Shown: positions 1 to 11,699 of the stretch, in pieces | Layout: each line of letters starts with the position of its first letter | Numbering within the stretch: position 1 is the stretch's first letter | DNA from: Diorhabda sublineata | Lineage: Eukaryota; Arthropoda; Insecta; Coleoptera; Chrysomelidae | Assembly: GCF_026230105.1 (NCBI RefSeq) | Contig: NC_079476.1 | Location: 10,306,709-10,370,708 of the forward strand | DNA length: 64,000 bases | Reading direction: 5' to 3' | Notes under the pieces: model-generated | What the model saw: only the letters and a program-made list of their open reading frames with translations | Databases searched by the model: none | What the model was told of the DNA's origin: nothing | Made by a program: the position numbers and the translations under genes

Positions 1-535
1 ACGACAAACACACAAAAAACACAGACTGAATCCTGAAAACTGAAACGCTCCGTGTAGGTTGTTCAGACCGCGCTTTAAATTGATAGTTTGAGGTGCACGG
101 CGCGTTTGGTGCGTTCGGACTGTTATTTAAGTGATTACGCACCTTAAGATATGATTTGCAGTCCCAAAGATAGATATGTAGAACAAGCCACGTGAAGAAA
201 ACAAAATATGCTCTCAGGCGTGATCTCCACTTTCAATTGCGATTGCCATCAGTCAGGTATATCGAGCCGTAATCACTGATGAAAATTCCAATGTAACACG
301 TTCAATTTTTAATTCTTATATGTTTTTATATGTATTCTCCGCAATAAATGATTTTTTATTTGGGTCTCTGAAAAACGTATTTTTTCATAAAAAGTATTCT
401 TGTCGTTTCTGTCTTCTGGTTTTATTAACTTTAACCTGACAGTTAATAATTATATAAATCAATAAATGCCTGCCTGCCACATCAAAATACAAGTACGAGT
501 ACATTAAAGAGAATATAAAAATTTTTTATTATTGG
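1..535. other. Intergenic, no gene recognised
   Basis: Sequence to the left of the tandem duplication. I see no open frame with recognisable motifs, and no inverted repeats. The first 200 bases are less AT-rich than the rest, but I cannot assign them to a known element. Confidence 0.5.
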
Positions 536-639
536 ATTTCTCAATTTAATATGTGACAAATCTCAACAAGCTTTACACACAATCTCAACTTGCTACTTCG
601 ATCTATTTTATTATAGTAGTTCTCAAACGACTACTCAGT

Positions 640-1466
640 CAAGTTGTTTTGAAAAATGTCTTAAACGCTGTTATAAATTTTTGACTAAAGAAATTAATAA
701 AAACACAATTCAAGAACAGAATGAAGGCTATTTACGGTGACTTGTGTTCATCATTTTCAACAATTGAAATTTGATGTAACTTGTTTCGCTGAGGGCCAGA
801 ATCATCAGATGATGACTCACCAAGTGACCGGCATCTATAATCAAAAGAAGCATAGACCGGCATTTCCAAAACAAGTGTTCTTAAGATCCTAGATGAGCAT
901 TAAAATATGACAAAAATCAGTGCAAGGTAGGTGCCTCGATTTCTCAGCGAAGAGTCAAAAGTAGTGTCAAATAGATGTTTACAGCTTTGCCGCGAGGAAC
1001 AAAAAAATGTAGTCCCATCAATTGTAAACGCTGACGACACTATGATCCTACATACAAAAGAGGTTCCATTGAGTGGTATCGGAAAATAGAGCCCGTACCA
1101 AAAAAGCGTAAGTCACGAAAAGCACTAAAAAAGTGATGGCTACAATATTTTGGGACTGCAAGAAAGTTATTTTTATCGATTTTGAGGAATCAAATACAAC
1201 CGTCAACGCTGAATATTACTCGCACTTACTATAGTAGTTGCGTCAAAAAATTATTGGAAAATGTGCGTCAAAATCAGTTCATACTGCTTCGCTTTTCAAG
1301 CAAATGTAGCTTCACAGAGTTTGAATACCCAACATATAGCTCTAATCTGGTAGTCTACGAACATTTTGGCATTAAAGATGCATTATATTTGTGTAGTGAC
1401 ATAGAACCTTCAATTAAACCTTCTGAAAAGTGTGTGGAAATGAAGGGAAAATATATTGAAAAATAA
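640..1466 (+). pseudogene. Mariner transposase relic (unit 1 copy)
   Basis: Decayed transposase of the mariner family (DDD-type cut-and-paste nuclease). A middle segment at about 1041-1195 reads YDPTYKRGSIEWY, then after a frameshift FWDCKKVIFIDF and NAEYYSH, which is the block between the first and second catalytic aspartates. The frame open from 1182 to 1466 carries the block around the third aspartate, FTEFEYPTYSSNLVVYEHF (family form LEHPPYSPDLAPSDYHLF), so the catalytic D is lost. It ends with the family's usual C-terminus, EKCVEMKGKYIEK, then a stop. At least two frameshifts and several stops make it inactive. I did not find terminal inverted repeats. The N-terminal limit is uncertain. 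Confidence 0.75.
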
Positions 1467-2233
1467 TCACAATTCTTATATTTATGAACTTGTGGATCGC
1501 ACTACGTATTTCGATACATTATCTAACCTATTTACATTTTTCATAAATAGTACTCCCTATATATTTTAGGTTTATTTTCAAAATTTAGTAAACAAAATAT
1601 TTTACACACCAAAATAATTAACAGAACCAAAAGACTAATTAATTTTATTCAATATGCCTTGTTTCCTCAATAAGACAGTTTGTTATAAAAAGTTGGTATG
1701 TAATTACGTAATTGCTGATTTGTTATTTGATAGGCTATTATCTGATATCAGTATCCAATTTGTTCATTGATCCTAATCATAAGGTTTTATCTGTTTTTAG
1801 CTATACTCAAAAATAATAATTTAAAGGCAGTTCAGTGAGTTCGGGAGCAGTAGAATAAAGTTTGAAACGCCCACTCTTTTTGGTACTCGGCTCATTAACC
1901 CTTTCAACAATTTTTTCACATATTTCAACTTTGTTCTAATATTGACAACCTTATAACATTGTACGTTAGTATCCATGGCAGTAAATTTTAACTTTTTTCG
2001 GCTAATTATTACAAAGTAGTAGTTTCAGCATTTCCGTATCTATAAGTTTGCAAGGTATCTAATACCGTAAATCATTCTTTAAGAACAGATGTACAGAGAT
2101 GTAATTTCAATTTCTTTAATTACTGAATGATTAGCGATAATATCAACATCTTTCAATTTTTGGATCATTGCTTTTTCTCCGAGGTAAATATTTTGTTTTC
2201 CACGTGGATGGTATAGTTTTATATAGGGTATTT

Positions 2234-3134
2234 CTATAGTCGACCGACAACGCTCTATAAGGTGTTCAAAATTTTAAATCAAAATCGAATCCAATCGATT
2301 CTATTATATAAGGCTATATGAAGTCCTTAGTGTACGAAACAATAATCGAATCTGAACAAGATCTAATTGCTAGAATTCAAACTGCGGCAGAAATCATTTA
2401 ATTCCATCCAGATTTATTCTCACGTTTTTCAATGACAAAATAGTGTAATAAGTGAATTGAAGTAAGCGGCCAACAGTTTGAACAACTACTGTAACTTTGT
2501 CAATTTTGTTTTTGTTGTAATACAGTGTTGTTTAAAGTTAATTTGTGCTATTATTATTTTTATTCTCATTACCAATATTGTTATTATTGTAAAACATTTT
2601 TGTTTGAAATTGAGATTATGAATATTTTTTATTTGTTTTGAACTACTTACGCTTAATCATTATTCGAAATTAAATGAATAATTAATTAATTTGTAAATGA
2701 CTTACGTGCTTGCAGACTTTTGTTTAGAGGCAAATTTCTACAACACCATTAATTTTAGCTCCATAAAAGGTTATTAGTTTTTTAACTAAAGCTAATCAGG
2801 CAAATTGAAATAAAATTAAAGAAATAATTTGCTCCAATGGCGTAAAACACAGGGGGATGTCATTAACCCTGACAGCGCACCACTGGTTGAATTTTTCCAA
2901 AGTTTGTTCATGTCAAAATATTACTTTATTAAGGAGCATATTAGTCACCAAATTTGAAAAGAAAATTTAGAGGCGTTCTTGATTTATGCAAATTTTTTAT
3001 TTTGATTTAAAATTTTGAACACCTTATATATCAGGGTGTTCTCATAACTACGCCCCGTAAGGGTTCGTATTCCTTTATCAAAATGGATCATTCATTAAGA
3101 TCACTCTGTGTTAGAGTGTTGTCGGTCGAATATA
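2234..3134. mobile_element. MITE with long terminal inverted repeats (unit 1 copy)
   Basis: A 30-bp segment at 2256-2285 (TATAAGGTGTTCAAAATTTT and ten more bases) is present as a perfect reverse complement at 2999-3028. Outside it, the left sequence containing CGACCGACAACG (2241-2252) is matched inverted on the right at about 3113-3134 (TGTTGTCGGTCG). On the right side, 3029-3111 is extra sequence inserted between inner and outer arms. It begins CAGGGTGTTCTC, like another transposon end. There is no transposase between the arms, so this is a non-autonomous DNA element of about 0.9 kb. Its right end abuts a (TA)n tract, as expected for an element that targets TA. Confidence 0.75.

Positions 3135-3135
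<1 letters not shown>

Positions 3136-3215
<80 letters not shown>
3136..3215. repeat. (TA)40 microsatellite
   Basis: An uninterrupted run of 40 TA units, flanked by TATAG on the left and GTATA on the right. It sits directly at the outer end of the MITE. The matching tract in unit 2 has 41 units. Confidence 0.95.
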
Positions 3216-3218
<3 letters not shown>

Positions 3219-4149
3219 TATAATTCTTGTTCAATTGAGCAAAATACACGAGTGATACATTCTCAGAAAAACAAGTGGCTTTTTGTTTTTATTGTGAATC
3301 TGTACAATTCTTGTAAACGACATCATACCCCTCTTTTATCATGTAGGTATGTAGCAGATTTACTGTTGTGCTTGCAACAAACTGCAATATGTTAGAAGTA
3401 CATACAGGTACGCATTTTAACTCCATCAGAAGCATCGTACTACTTGTTGGCATTCATCAATGGTACGTGAAACAAACAGAACTCAAGATAGAAGTTCACA
3501 AAATGGCACAATTAATGTTTGCGACAACAAAAACCATCGCTGTAACGCGCTTGCATTATGATTGGTTTTTGACGTGATTTTGGATATAACGATTAATAAT
3601 ATCATCTCATCGAATAGTCAATATTATTAAACTGTAAAAAAGAAGAACTTCCATTACTTATAAAAGTTCTCTTATGTTATAATAAACTTACCAGAAAGGT
3701 TAGTTATGGCAAAGTCATTATCACATTTCAATTATTTCACGTTGAGAGAATTTTTGGTGTAAGAATCTTACATGATTGTATTCGATGTTTCATAATAATC
3801 AAAATTCAAATTACCAATTATACCAATAACTTCTATCAAATATTCAAAGTATAACTTATTGATAAAATTCTTCGAAATTCAATTCATCTGTAATTTTCAG
3901 ATATATAACATTAGAATGAACATATATTTATGATATAAATATAATTTTATGATTTCACTATACTTTAAATACTTGATTTATAAAATAGAAAATATCGCTT
4001 CAAATTAAATAAGGTATTATTAATAGAAAAAAATGAAATAATTCCCGAATAAATCGAGTTTTCATTAGAAATTGTGTTTGACGGATTTATTTGATTTATT
4101 GATCAGACAGCAACATTTGTTCTCAAAAATAAGCTCAACTTAAAGCTTT

Positions 4150-5035
4150 ACAAACTATGAAGAACTGTCCTTCATCCGCTCTACTTCTCTTGATCCCTGG
4201 CCTTGTTCTTCCAATGTTTCACTTTCATTCTCTTTAAGTTTTGTACTGTTTTATCTAACCACCAATTTTTCTTTTTGTTCAATTTTCTCTCAATAGATCT
4301 CCTATATTGCTTTATCTCCATTCCATTTCTCCAAATGTCCGAGTCATTGCACTCTTTCAGTTTTTATAACGTTTACTGTCGATTTATCTGGTAAGCATAC
4401 TTTGATCGAAATAACTTTTCATCACTTAAATATCTTCTTCCTTAGTTGGCCCATATATTTTTCACAAAATTTTCTTTTCAATAGTAATAAGCATTTTATA
4501 GTGATTAGGACTAGTAGCCTAAGTTTCGCCGCCATAAATGACAATATGTCTAATGATTTTAGTGTCAATTCTCTGGCTAGAAGAGATCAAAGCAACTCAC
4601 TGAAAAAAAGGAACTACCTAGCTGGATTCGGATTTAAATGATTTCTTTCTGTAATAATTGAACCAAGATACTCAAATTCCGTTACCGTTTTCAAACCAAA
4701 TTCAGTATTTGTTGCATCGGTAGCCACCTGTTTCCTCTGTAGATCGCAATATATTTAGATTTTGCGTGTTAACTAGTTCCACAGTTCGTGTCTAATCTTC
4801 TATTCTTCTGACATAAAGCCCACATTATCAGCGAATGCAAAAAGTTTGGTTTAGAATTCTAATTTTGTACTACATTAAATTTTCCTCATTATGTATTTTA
4901 AAGAGTAGTAGACAGAACATCACCCTGTCTGAATTCCGTGTAGACTCTTGAGTTTTTTGGGAGCTATATGGATGTTGAGGTCATTTTATCAAGTCTCATC
5001 AAATTTTCAAATACTATAAAAATATAGTACTTGTA
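4150..5035 (-). pseudogene. LINE reverse transcriptase relic, antisense (unit 1 copy)
   Basis: Read on the - strand, a broken non-LTR reverse transcriptase appears in order. FRQGDVLST lies at about 4945-4905 (family form VRQGDALSTTLFN). AFADNVGFMS at about 4840-4810 is the YADD catalytic box, mutated to FADN. FEYLGSIIT lies at about 4680-4650. A C-terminal tail at about 4275-4160 ends with KVKHWKNKARDQEK, like the NWRxKAxDRExWR tail of arthropod RTE-like LINEs. Many stops and frameshifts intervene. The 5' half of the element (endonuclease) is absent. Clade is inferred from the tail only and is tentative. Confidence 0.65.
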
Positions 5036-5660
5036 CAACTTTTATCTCTTTATACAATCATACGCTTGTTCAAAATATATAGAAAGTTAGTATGGTTTTA
5101 TACTTTGCTCTAAAAACTTTTTCCAAGACATTGCTGTTACCAAAAATTTAGACAATCATAGTCCTCACACTTCTGAAGTCAGGCTAGTAGGTGCCTATTT
5201 TTTTCATTATAGGGTAATAATCTAGTCGCTATATTCCTTGAGAGTACTTTGTAAGTGGTGCTGAAAAGTTAAATACCACGGAAATTCCCACAATCCACTT
5301 TTCTCTTTTTATGTAAAGAGTTGCATTTTATTTATTCTAAATTCTCATAGTATTCGAAATATATTTATTCATCCTTCCCCTTCAATATCTCACTACCTCT
5401 GATATCATTGAATCTTGTATTGGTGACTTTACATTTTATAGTTTATTTTTTTTTAATGTTGATAGTTCGCAGCTTTTATCATATTCCACAATAGAATCAT
5501 ATATTTTTACCTCCACATTAGTTGCATCTTCATTATTCGGCTAGCCTTTCAATTAAAATGAAATAAAACTTTCTTTTCCTCAAATTGTGGATTTTCTTTG
5601 CTAAAATGATGAATTAATTCGAAACCATTTCAAACATAGTTATTTATGCAACAAACAATT

Positions 5661-5785
5661 CCTACGAGTGAAAAAAAGTTACTTTACTCACGAGTTCATA
5701 CAAAATTTGGAATCGCCGGAATTTGGAATTGCCGGTCGAACCGTCCTACTTGTGAAAAAAAGTTACTACACTCACGAGTTTCATA
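5661..5785. repeat. Imperfect direct repeats, 84-bp spacing
   Basis: A segment of about 40 bp containing GTGAAAAAAAGTTACT and CTCACGAGTT occurs at 5661-5700 and again at 5745-5785 with a few changes. Between them a 16-bp unit, AATTTGGAATCGCCGG, is also doubled (5704-5719 and 5720-5735, one change). It looks like a small minisatellite or the edge of an unrecognised element. It recurs in unit 2 at 12325-12449. Confidence 0.7.
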
Positions 5786-6033
5786 TAATATTTTTCCTAC
5801 GTCTGTAGAAACTTTTATCAATTTTTATTTTGTAATTGTAATATTGAAAGTACAACTGTGCGCATTATTAATTCGAAATGAAGAAGAAGTTACATTACTA
5901 TTGTTACTTGAATTGACATGAGAAAGAAAGCGTTCATTGCCTACTATTTTGATAAAACGGTTTTATAATTACAAAATCACGCAAAAGCGTAAAATAATGA
6001 ACCGCTACGGTACTTTTTTTCACGCTTTTTTAC

Positions 6034-6076
6034 CAATTCAGAAATTACATTCTTTATGAATGTAATTTCTGAATTG
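6034..6076. repeat. Perfect hairpin, 19-bp arms, 5-base loop (unit 1)
   Basis: Arm 6034-6052 (CAATTCAGAAATTACATTC) is the exact reverse complement of 6058-6076, with loop TTTAT. No U-tract follows and no gene ends here, so a terminator role is not indicated. The copy in unit 2 is at 12698-12740. Confidence 0.9.
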
Positions 6077-6650
6077 AATAAAGAAAACATTAATATTATA
6101 ACGGACCTAGAAAAAATATATTGTTTATAAAACAATAATTGATAATATTTGTGTTCCACCGACCATTAAACAATGACTTCATTTGATAATAGATTCTTCA
6201 TCTTTCGCGAGTTTTATACTTTGCTCCAGTCCACACTGCTTCGATTTCCAATGCTACAGTATTCAAATGTATTTTATATAGACACCCACCATATAGCTCA
6301 ATACTATTTTTTGTTGGTAAATCTGAATGCGCGAAAGTTCGCTTCTTTAACAAGAGCTCCTATGGCAGCTATAGTTAAATTCTTTAATGACAAATTAAAT
6401 TAGACTTGCCTCTATATATGAGTATATGGATTTATAGGTCTGGTTATAGGTTTCAGGTACCTAACAAATTGATTTTCTAAAATCTCTGAGTGTAAACTAC
6501 AAAATTTGAAAATACCCATAAAAATTATCTCCATCGATTGTAAAATATTCTGTTCCTATTATTTCAAAAAATTTTTACTCATTTTATTTCCTTAATGTAA
6601 TATCCATTCTTAAATAAATTATTCCTGTGATTCCCATTAATAGATACAAA

Positions 6651-6685
6651 ATTCGTCATTCGTCATTCGTCATTCGTCATTCGTT
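6651..6685. repeat. Heptanucleotide tandem repeat (ATTCGTC)5 (unit 1)
   Basis: Five copies of ATTCGTC, the last ending in T instead of C. It is repeated at 13315-13349 with the same copy number. Confidence 0.9.
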
Positions 6686-7150
6686 AAATTTATAGACCCT
6701 GTGTCGATTAAGCGAGAGAATGTAAACTTTATCAATTGAGTCAATCAAGTTGATGATTACATTCTTTTGTGGGACACACTCATTAATCCTTAAAGTTCCA
6801 GAAATGTTATTCGAACAGACATAAGAATGACTTTATATTTATTATGAGCTTCCAAAGCAAAAAGAAGAACTTCAATGTCGTTCTGATCGGATAAATATGA
6901 AACTTTTATTGGATACGTATTTTTATTTAGCACAATCCTATTAACAACAAAACACACTTATGAATATTGAAGCAATTCTTGTGGTAATGCGTTTTTTAAG
7001 GATTTGTTTTTTGGATATTTTGTCAGTATTCAATCCATTAATGCTCAGAACTATAAAAATGTTTAAAAATGATCGATTGTGTTGTGTTATTAAAAGGTGA
7101 AATACTTGAAAAAATGTTTGCATTGTAATTTATGATTTTGTATGATATTA

Positions 7151-7179
7151 TTTTCATTTATTTTAAAAATAAATGAAAA
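7151..7179. repeat. AT-rich hairpin close to the duplication junction
   Basis: Arms TTTTCATTTATTT (7151-7163) and AAATAAATGAAAA (7167-7179) are perfect reverse complements with a 3-base loop. It lies 18 bases before the junction at 7197/7198. The same hairpin at 13815-13843 lies 18 bases before the right edge of unit 2. Confidence 0.85.
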
Positions 7180-7301
7180 CAATTGAAATATAATTACATT
7201 TCTCAATTTAATATGTGACAAATCTCAACAAGCTTTACACACAATCTCAACTTGCTACTTCGATCTATTTTATTATAGTAGTTCTCAAACGACTACTCAG
7301 T

Positions 7302-8128
7302 CAAGTTGTTTTGAAAAATGTCTTAAACGCTGTTATAAATTTTTGACTAAAGAAATTAATAAAAACACAATTCAAGAACAGAATGAAGGCTATTTACGGT
7401 GACTTGTGTTCATCATTTTCAACAATTGAAATTTGATGTAACTTGTTTCGCTGAGGGCCAGAATCATCAGATGATGACTCACCAAGTGACCGGCATCTAT
7501 AATCAAAAGAAGCATAGACCGGCATTTCCAAAACAAGTGTTCTTAAGATCCTAGATGAGCATTAAAATATGACAAAAATCAGTGCAAGGTAGGTGCCTCG
7601 ATTTCTCAGCGAAGAGTCAAAAGTAGTGTCAAATAGATGTTTACAGCTTTGCCGCGAGGAACAAAAAAATGTAGTCCCATCAATTGTAAACGCTGACGAC
7701 ACTATGATCCTACATACAAAAGAGGTTCCATTGAGTGGTATCGGAAAATAGAGCCCGTACCAAAAAAGCGTAAGTCACGAAAAGCACTAAAAAAGTGATG
7801 GCTACAATATTTTGGGACTGCAAGAAAGTTATTTTTATCGATTTTGAGGAATCAAATACAACCGTCAACGCTGAATATTACTCGCACTTACTATAGTAGT
7901 TGCGTCAAAAAATTATTGGAAAATGTGCGTCAAAATCAGTTCATACTGCTTCGCTTTTCAAGCAAATGTAGCTTCACAGAGTTTGAATACCCAACATATA
8001 GCTCTAATCTGGTAGTCTACGAACATTTTGGCATTAAAGATGCATTATATTTGTGTAGTGACATAGAACCTTCAATTAAACCTTCTGAAAAGTGTGTGGA
8101 AATGAAGGGAAAATATATTGAAAAATAA
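7302..8128 (+). pseudogene. Mariner transposase relic (unit 2 copy)
   Basis: Copy of the relic at 640-1466, offset by 6662 bases, with the same frameshifts and the same 94-codon open frame at 7844-8128 ending EKCVEMKGKYIEK. It shares every disabling change with copy 1, so it arose by the segmental duplication and not by independent transposition. Confidence 0.75.
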
Positions 8129-8895
8129 TCACAATTCTTATATTTATGAACTTGTGGATCGCACTACGTATTTCGATACATTATCTAACCTATTTACATT
8201 TTTCATAAATAGTACTCCCTATATATTTTAGGTTTATTTTCAAAATTTAGTAAACAAAATATTTTACACACCAAAATAATTAACAGAACCAAAAGACTAA
8301 TTAATTTTATTCAATATGCCTTGTTTCCTCAATAAGACAGTTTGTTATAAAAAGTTGGTATGTAATTACGTAATTGCTGATTTGTTATTTGATAGGCTAT
8401 TATCTGATATCAGTATCCAATTTGTTCATTGATCCTAATCATAAGGTTTTATCTGTTTTTAGCTATACTCAAAAATAATAATTTAAAGGCAGTTCAGTGA
8501 GTTCGGGAGCAGTAGAATAAAGTTTGAAACGCCCACTCTTTTTGGTACTCGGCTCATTAACCCTTTCAACAATTTTTTCACATATTTCAACTTTGTTCTA
8601 ATATTGACAACCTTATAACATTGTACGTTAGTATCCATGGCAGTAAATTTTAACTTTTTTCGGCTAATTATTACAAAGTAGTAGTTTCAGCATTTCCGTA
8701 TCTATAAGTTTGCAAGGTATCTAATACCGTAAATCATTCTTTAAGAACAGATGTACAGAGATGTAATTTCAATTTCTTTAATTACTGAATGATTAGCGAT
8801 AATATCAACATCTTTCAATTTTTGGATCATTGCTTTTTCTCCGAGGTAAATATTTAGTTTTCCACGTGGATGGTATAGTTTTATATAGGGTATTT

Positions 8896-9796
8896 CTATA
8901 GTCGACCGACAACGCTCTATAAGGTGTTCAAAATTTTAAATCAAAATCGAATCCAATCGATTCTATTATATAAGGCTATATGAAGTCCTTAGTGTACGAA
9001 ACAATAATCGAATCTGAACAAGATCTAATTGCTAGAATTCAAACTGCGGCAGAAATCATTTAATTCCATCCAGATTTATTCTCACGTTTTTCAATGACAA
9101 AATAGTGTAATAAGTGAATTGAAGTAAGCGGCCAACAGTTTGAACAACTACTGTAACTTTGTCAATTTTGTTTTTGTTGTAATACAGTGTTGTTTAAAGT
9201 TAATTTGTGCTATTATTATTTTTATTCTCATTACCAATATTGTTATTATTGTAAAACATTTTTGTTTGAAATTGAGATTATGAATATTTTTTATTTGTTT
9301 TGAACTACTTACGCTTAATCATTATTCGAAATTAAATGAATAATTAATTAATTTGTAAATGACTTACGTGCTTGCAGACTTTTGTTTAGAGGCAAATTTC
9401 TACAACACCATTAATTTTAGCTCCATAAAAGGTTATTAGTTTTTTAACTAAAGCTAATCAGGCAAATTGAAATAAAATTAAAGAAATAATTTGCTCCAAT
9501 GGCGTAAAACACAGGGGGATGTCATTAACCCTGACAGCGCACCACTGGTTGAATTTTTCCAAAGTTTGTTCATGTCAAAATATTACTTTATTAAGGAGCA
9601 TATTAGTCACCAAATTTGAAAAGAAAATTTAGAGGCGTTCTTGATTTATGCAAATTTTTTATTTTGATTTAAAATTTTGAACACCTTATATATCAGGGTG
9701 TTCTCATAACTACGCCCCGTAAGGGTTCGTATTCCTTTATCAAAATGGATCATTCATTAAGATCACTCTGTGTTAGAGTGTTGTCGGTCGAATATA
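8896..9796. mobile_element. MITE (unit 2 copy)
   Basis: Copy of the element at 2234-3134. The 30-bp perfect arms are at 8918-8947 and 9661-9690. The outer arms and the extra segment between the right arms are unchanged. Confidence 0.75.

Positions 9797-9797
<1 letters not shown>

Positions 9798-9879
<82 letters not shown>
9798..9879. repeat. (TA)41 microsatellite
   Basis: Counterpart of the tract at 3136-3215, one TA unit longer. This accounts for the shift of the offset between the two units from 6662 to 6664. Confidence 0.95.
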
Positions 9880-9882
<3 letters not shown>

Positions 9883-10813
9883 TATAATTCTTGTTCAATT
9901 GAGCAAAATACACGAGTGATACATTCTCAGAAAAACAAGTGGCTTTTTGTTTTTATTGTGAATCTGTACAATTCTTGTAAACGACATCATACCCCTCTTT
10001 TATCATGTAGGTATGTAGCAGATTTACTGTTGTGCTTGCAACAAACTGCAATATGTTAGAAGTACATACAGGTACGCATTTTAACTCCATCAGAAGCATC
10101 GTACTACTTGTTGGCATTCATCAATGGTACGTGAAACAAACAGAACTCAAGATAGAAGTTCACAAAATGGCACAATTAATGTTTGCGACAACAAAAACCA
10201 TCGCTGTAACGCGCTTGCATTATGATTGGTTTTTGACGTGATTTTGGATATAACGATTAATAATATCATCTCATCGAATAGTCAATATTATTAAACTGTA
10301 AAAAAGAAGAACTTCCATTACTTATAAAAGTTCTCTTATGTTATAATAAACTTACCAGAAAGGTTAGTTATGGCAAAGTCATTATCACATTTCAATTATT
10401 TCACGTTGAGAGAATTTTTGGTGTAAGAATCTTACATGATTGTATTCGATGTTTCATAATAATCAAAATTCAAATTACCAATTATACCAATAACTTCTAT
10501 CAAATATTCAAAGTATAACTTATTGATAAAATTCTTCGAAATTCAATTCATCTGTAATTTTCAGATATATAACATTAGAATGAACATATATTTATGATAT
10601 AAATATAATTTTATGATTTCACTATACTTTAAATACTTGATTTATAAAATAGAAAATATCGCTTCAAATTAAATAAGGTATTATTAATAGAAAAAAATGA
10701 AATAATTCCCGAATAAATCGAGTTTTCATTAGAAATTGTGTTTGACGGATTTATTTGATTTATTGATCAGACAGCAACATTTGTTCTCAAAAATAAGCTC
10801 AACTTAAAGCTTT

Positions 10814-11699
10814 ACAAACTATGAAGAACTGTCCTTCATCCGCTCTACTTCTCTTGATCCCTGGCCTTGTTCTTCCAATGTTTCACTTTCATTCTCTTTA
10901 AGTTTTGTACTGTTTTATCTAACCACCAATTTTTCTTTTTGTTCAATTTTCTCTCAATAGATCTCCTATATTGCTTTATCTCCATTCCATTTCTCCAAAT
11001 GTCCGAGTCATTGCACTCTTTCAGTTTTTATAACGTTTACTGTCGATTTATCTGGTAAGCATACTTTGATCGAAATAACTTTTCATCACTTAAATATCTT
11101 CTTCCTTAGTTGGCCCATATATTTTTCACAAAATTTTCTTTTCAATAGTAATAAGCATTTTATAGTGATTAGGACTAGTAGCCTAAGTTTCGCCGCCATA
11201 AATGACAATATGTCTAATGATTTTAGTGTCAATTCTCTGGCTAGAAGAGATCAAAGCAACTCACTGAAAAAAAGGAACTACCTAGCTGGATTCGGATTTA
11301 AATGATTTCTTTCTGTAATAATTGAACCAAGATACTCAAATTCCGTTACCGTTTTCAAACCAAATTCAGTATTTGTTGCATCGGTAGCCACCTGTTTCCT
11401 CTGTAGATCGCAATATATTTAGATTTTGCGTGTTAACTAGTTCCACAGTTCGTGTCTAATCTTCTATTCTTCTGACATAAAGCCCACATTATCAGCGAAT
11501 GCAAAAAGTTTGGTTTAGAATTCTAATTTTGTACTACATTAAATTTTCCTCATTATGTATTTTAAAGAGTAGTAGACAGAACATCACCCTGTCTGAATTC
11601 CGTGTAGACTCTTGAGTTTTTTGGGAGCTATATGGATGTTGAGGTCATTTTATCAAGTCTCATCAAATTTTCAAATACTATAAAAATATAGTACTTGTA
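10814..11699 (-). pseudogene. LINE reverse transcriptase relic (unit 2 copy)
   Basis: Copy of the antisense relic at 4150-5035, with the same FRQGDVLST, AFADN and FEYLGSIIT blocks and the same stops. It adds nothing independent to the identification. Confidence 0.65.

Larger units (their letters stand above)
536..7197. repeat. Tandem duplication, unit 1 (6,662 bp)
   Basis: This block is repeated directly and immediately downstream at 7198-13861. The left flank (ending GG at 535) and the end of unit 1 (ending AC at 7197) both run into the same sequence beginning ATTTCTCAATTTAATATG, which fixes the boundary. Every feature in unit 1 recurs at an offset of 6662 before the (TA)n tract and 6664 after it. 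The junction shares only about one base of homology, so neither a transposon end nor a long flanking repeat explains the duplication. The unit holds a mariner relic, a MITE, a microsatellite, an antisense LINE relic and two hairpins, and no host gene that I recognise. Confidence 0.95.

Noticed and set aside
3108..3395. Open frame through the (TA)n tract encoding alternating Tyr-Ile, and its longer twin at 9745-10059
   Set aside because: This is a translation of a microsatellite, and length changes in the tract alter the frame.
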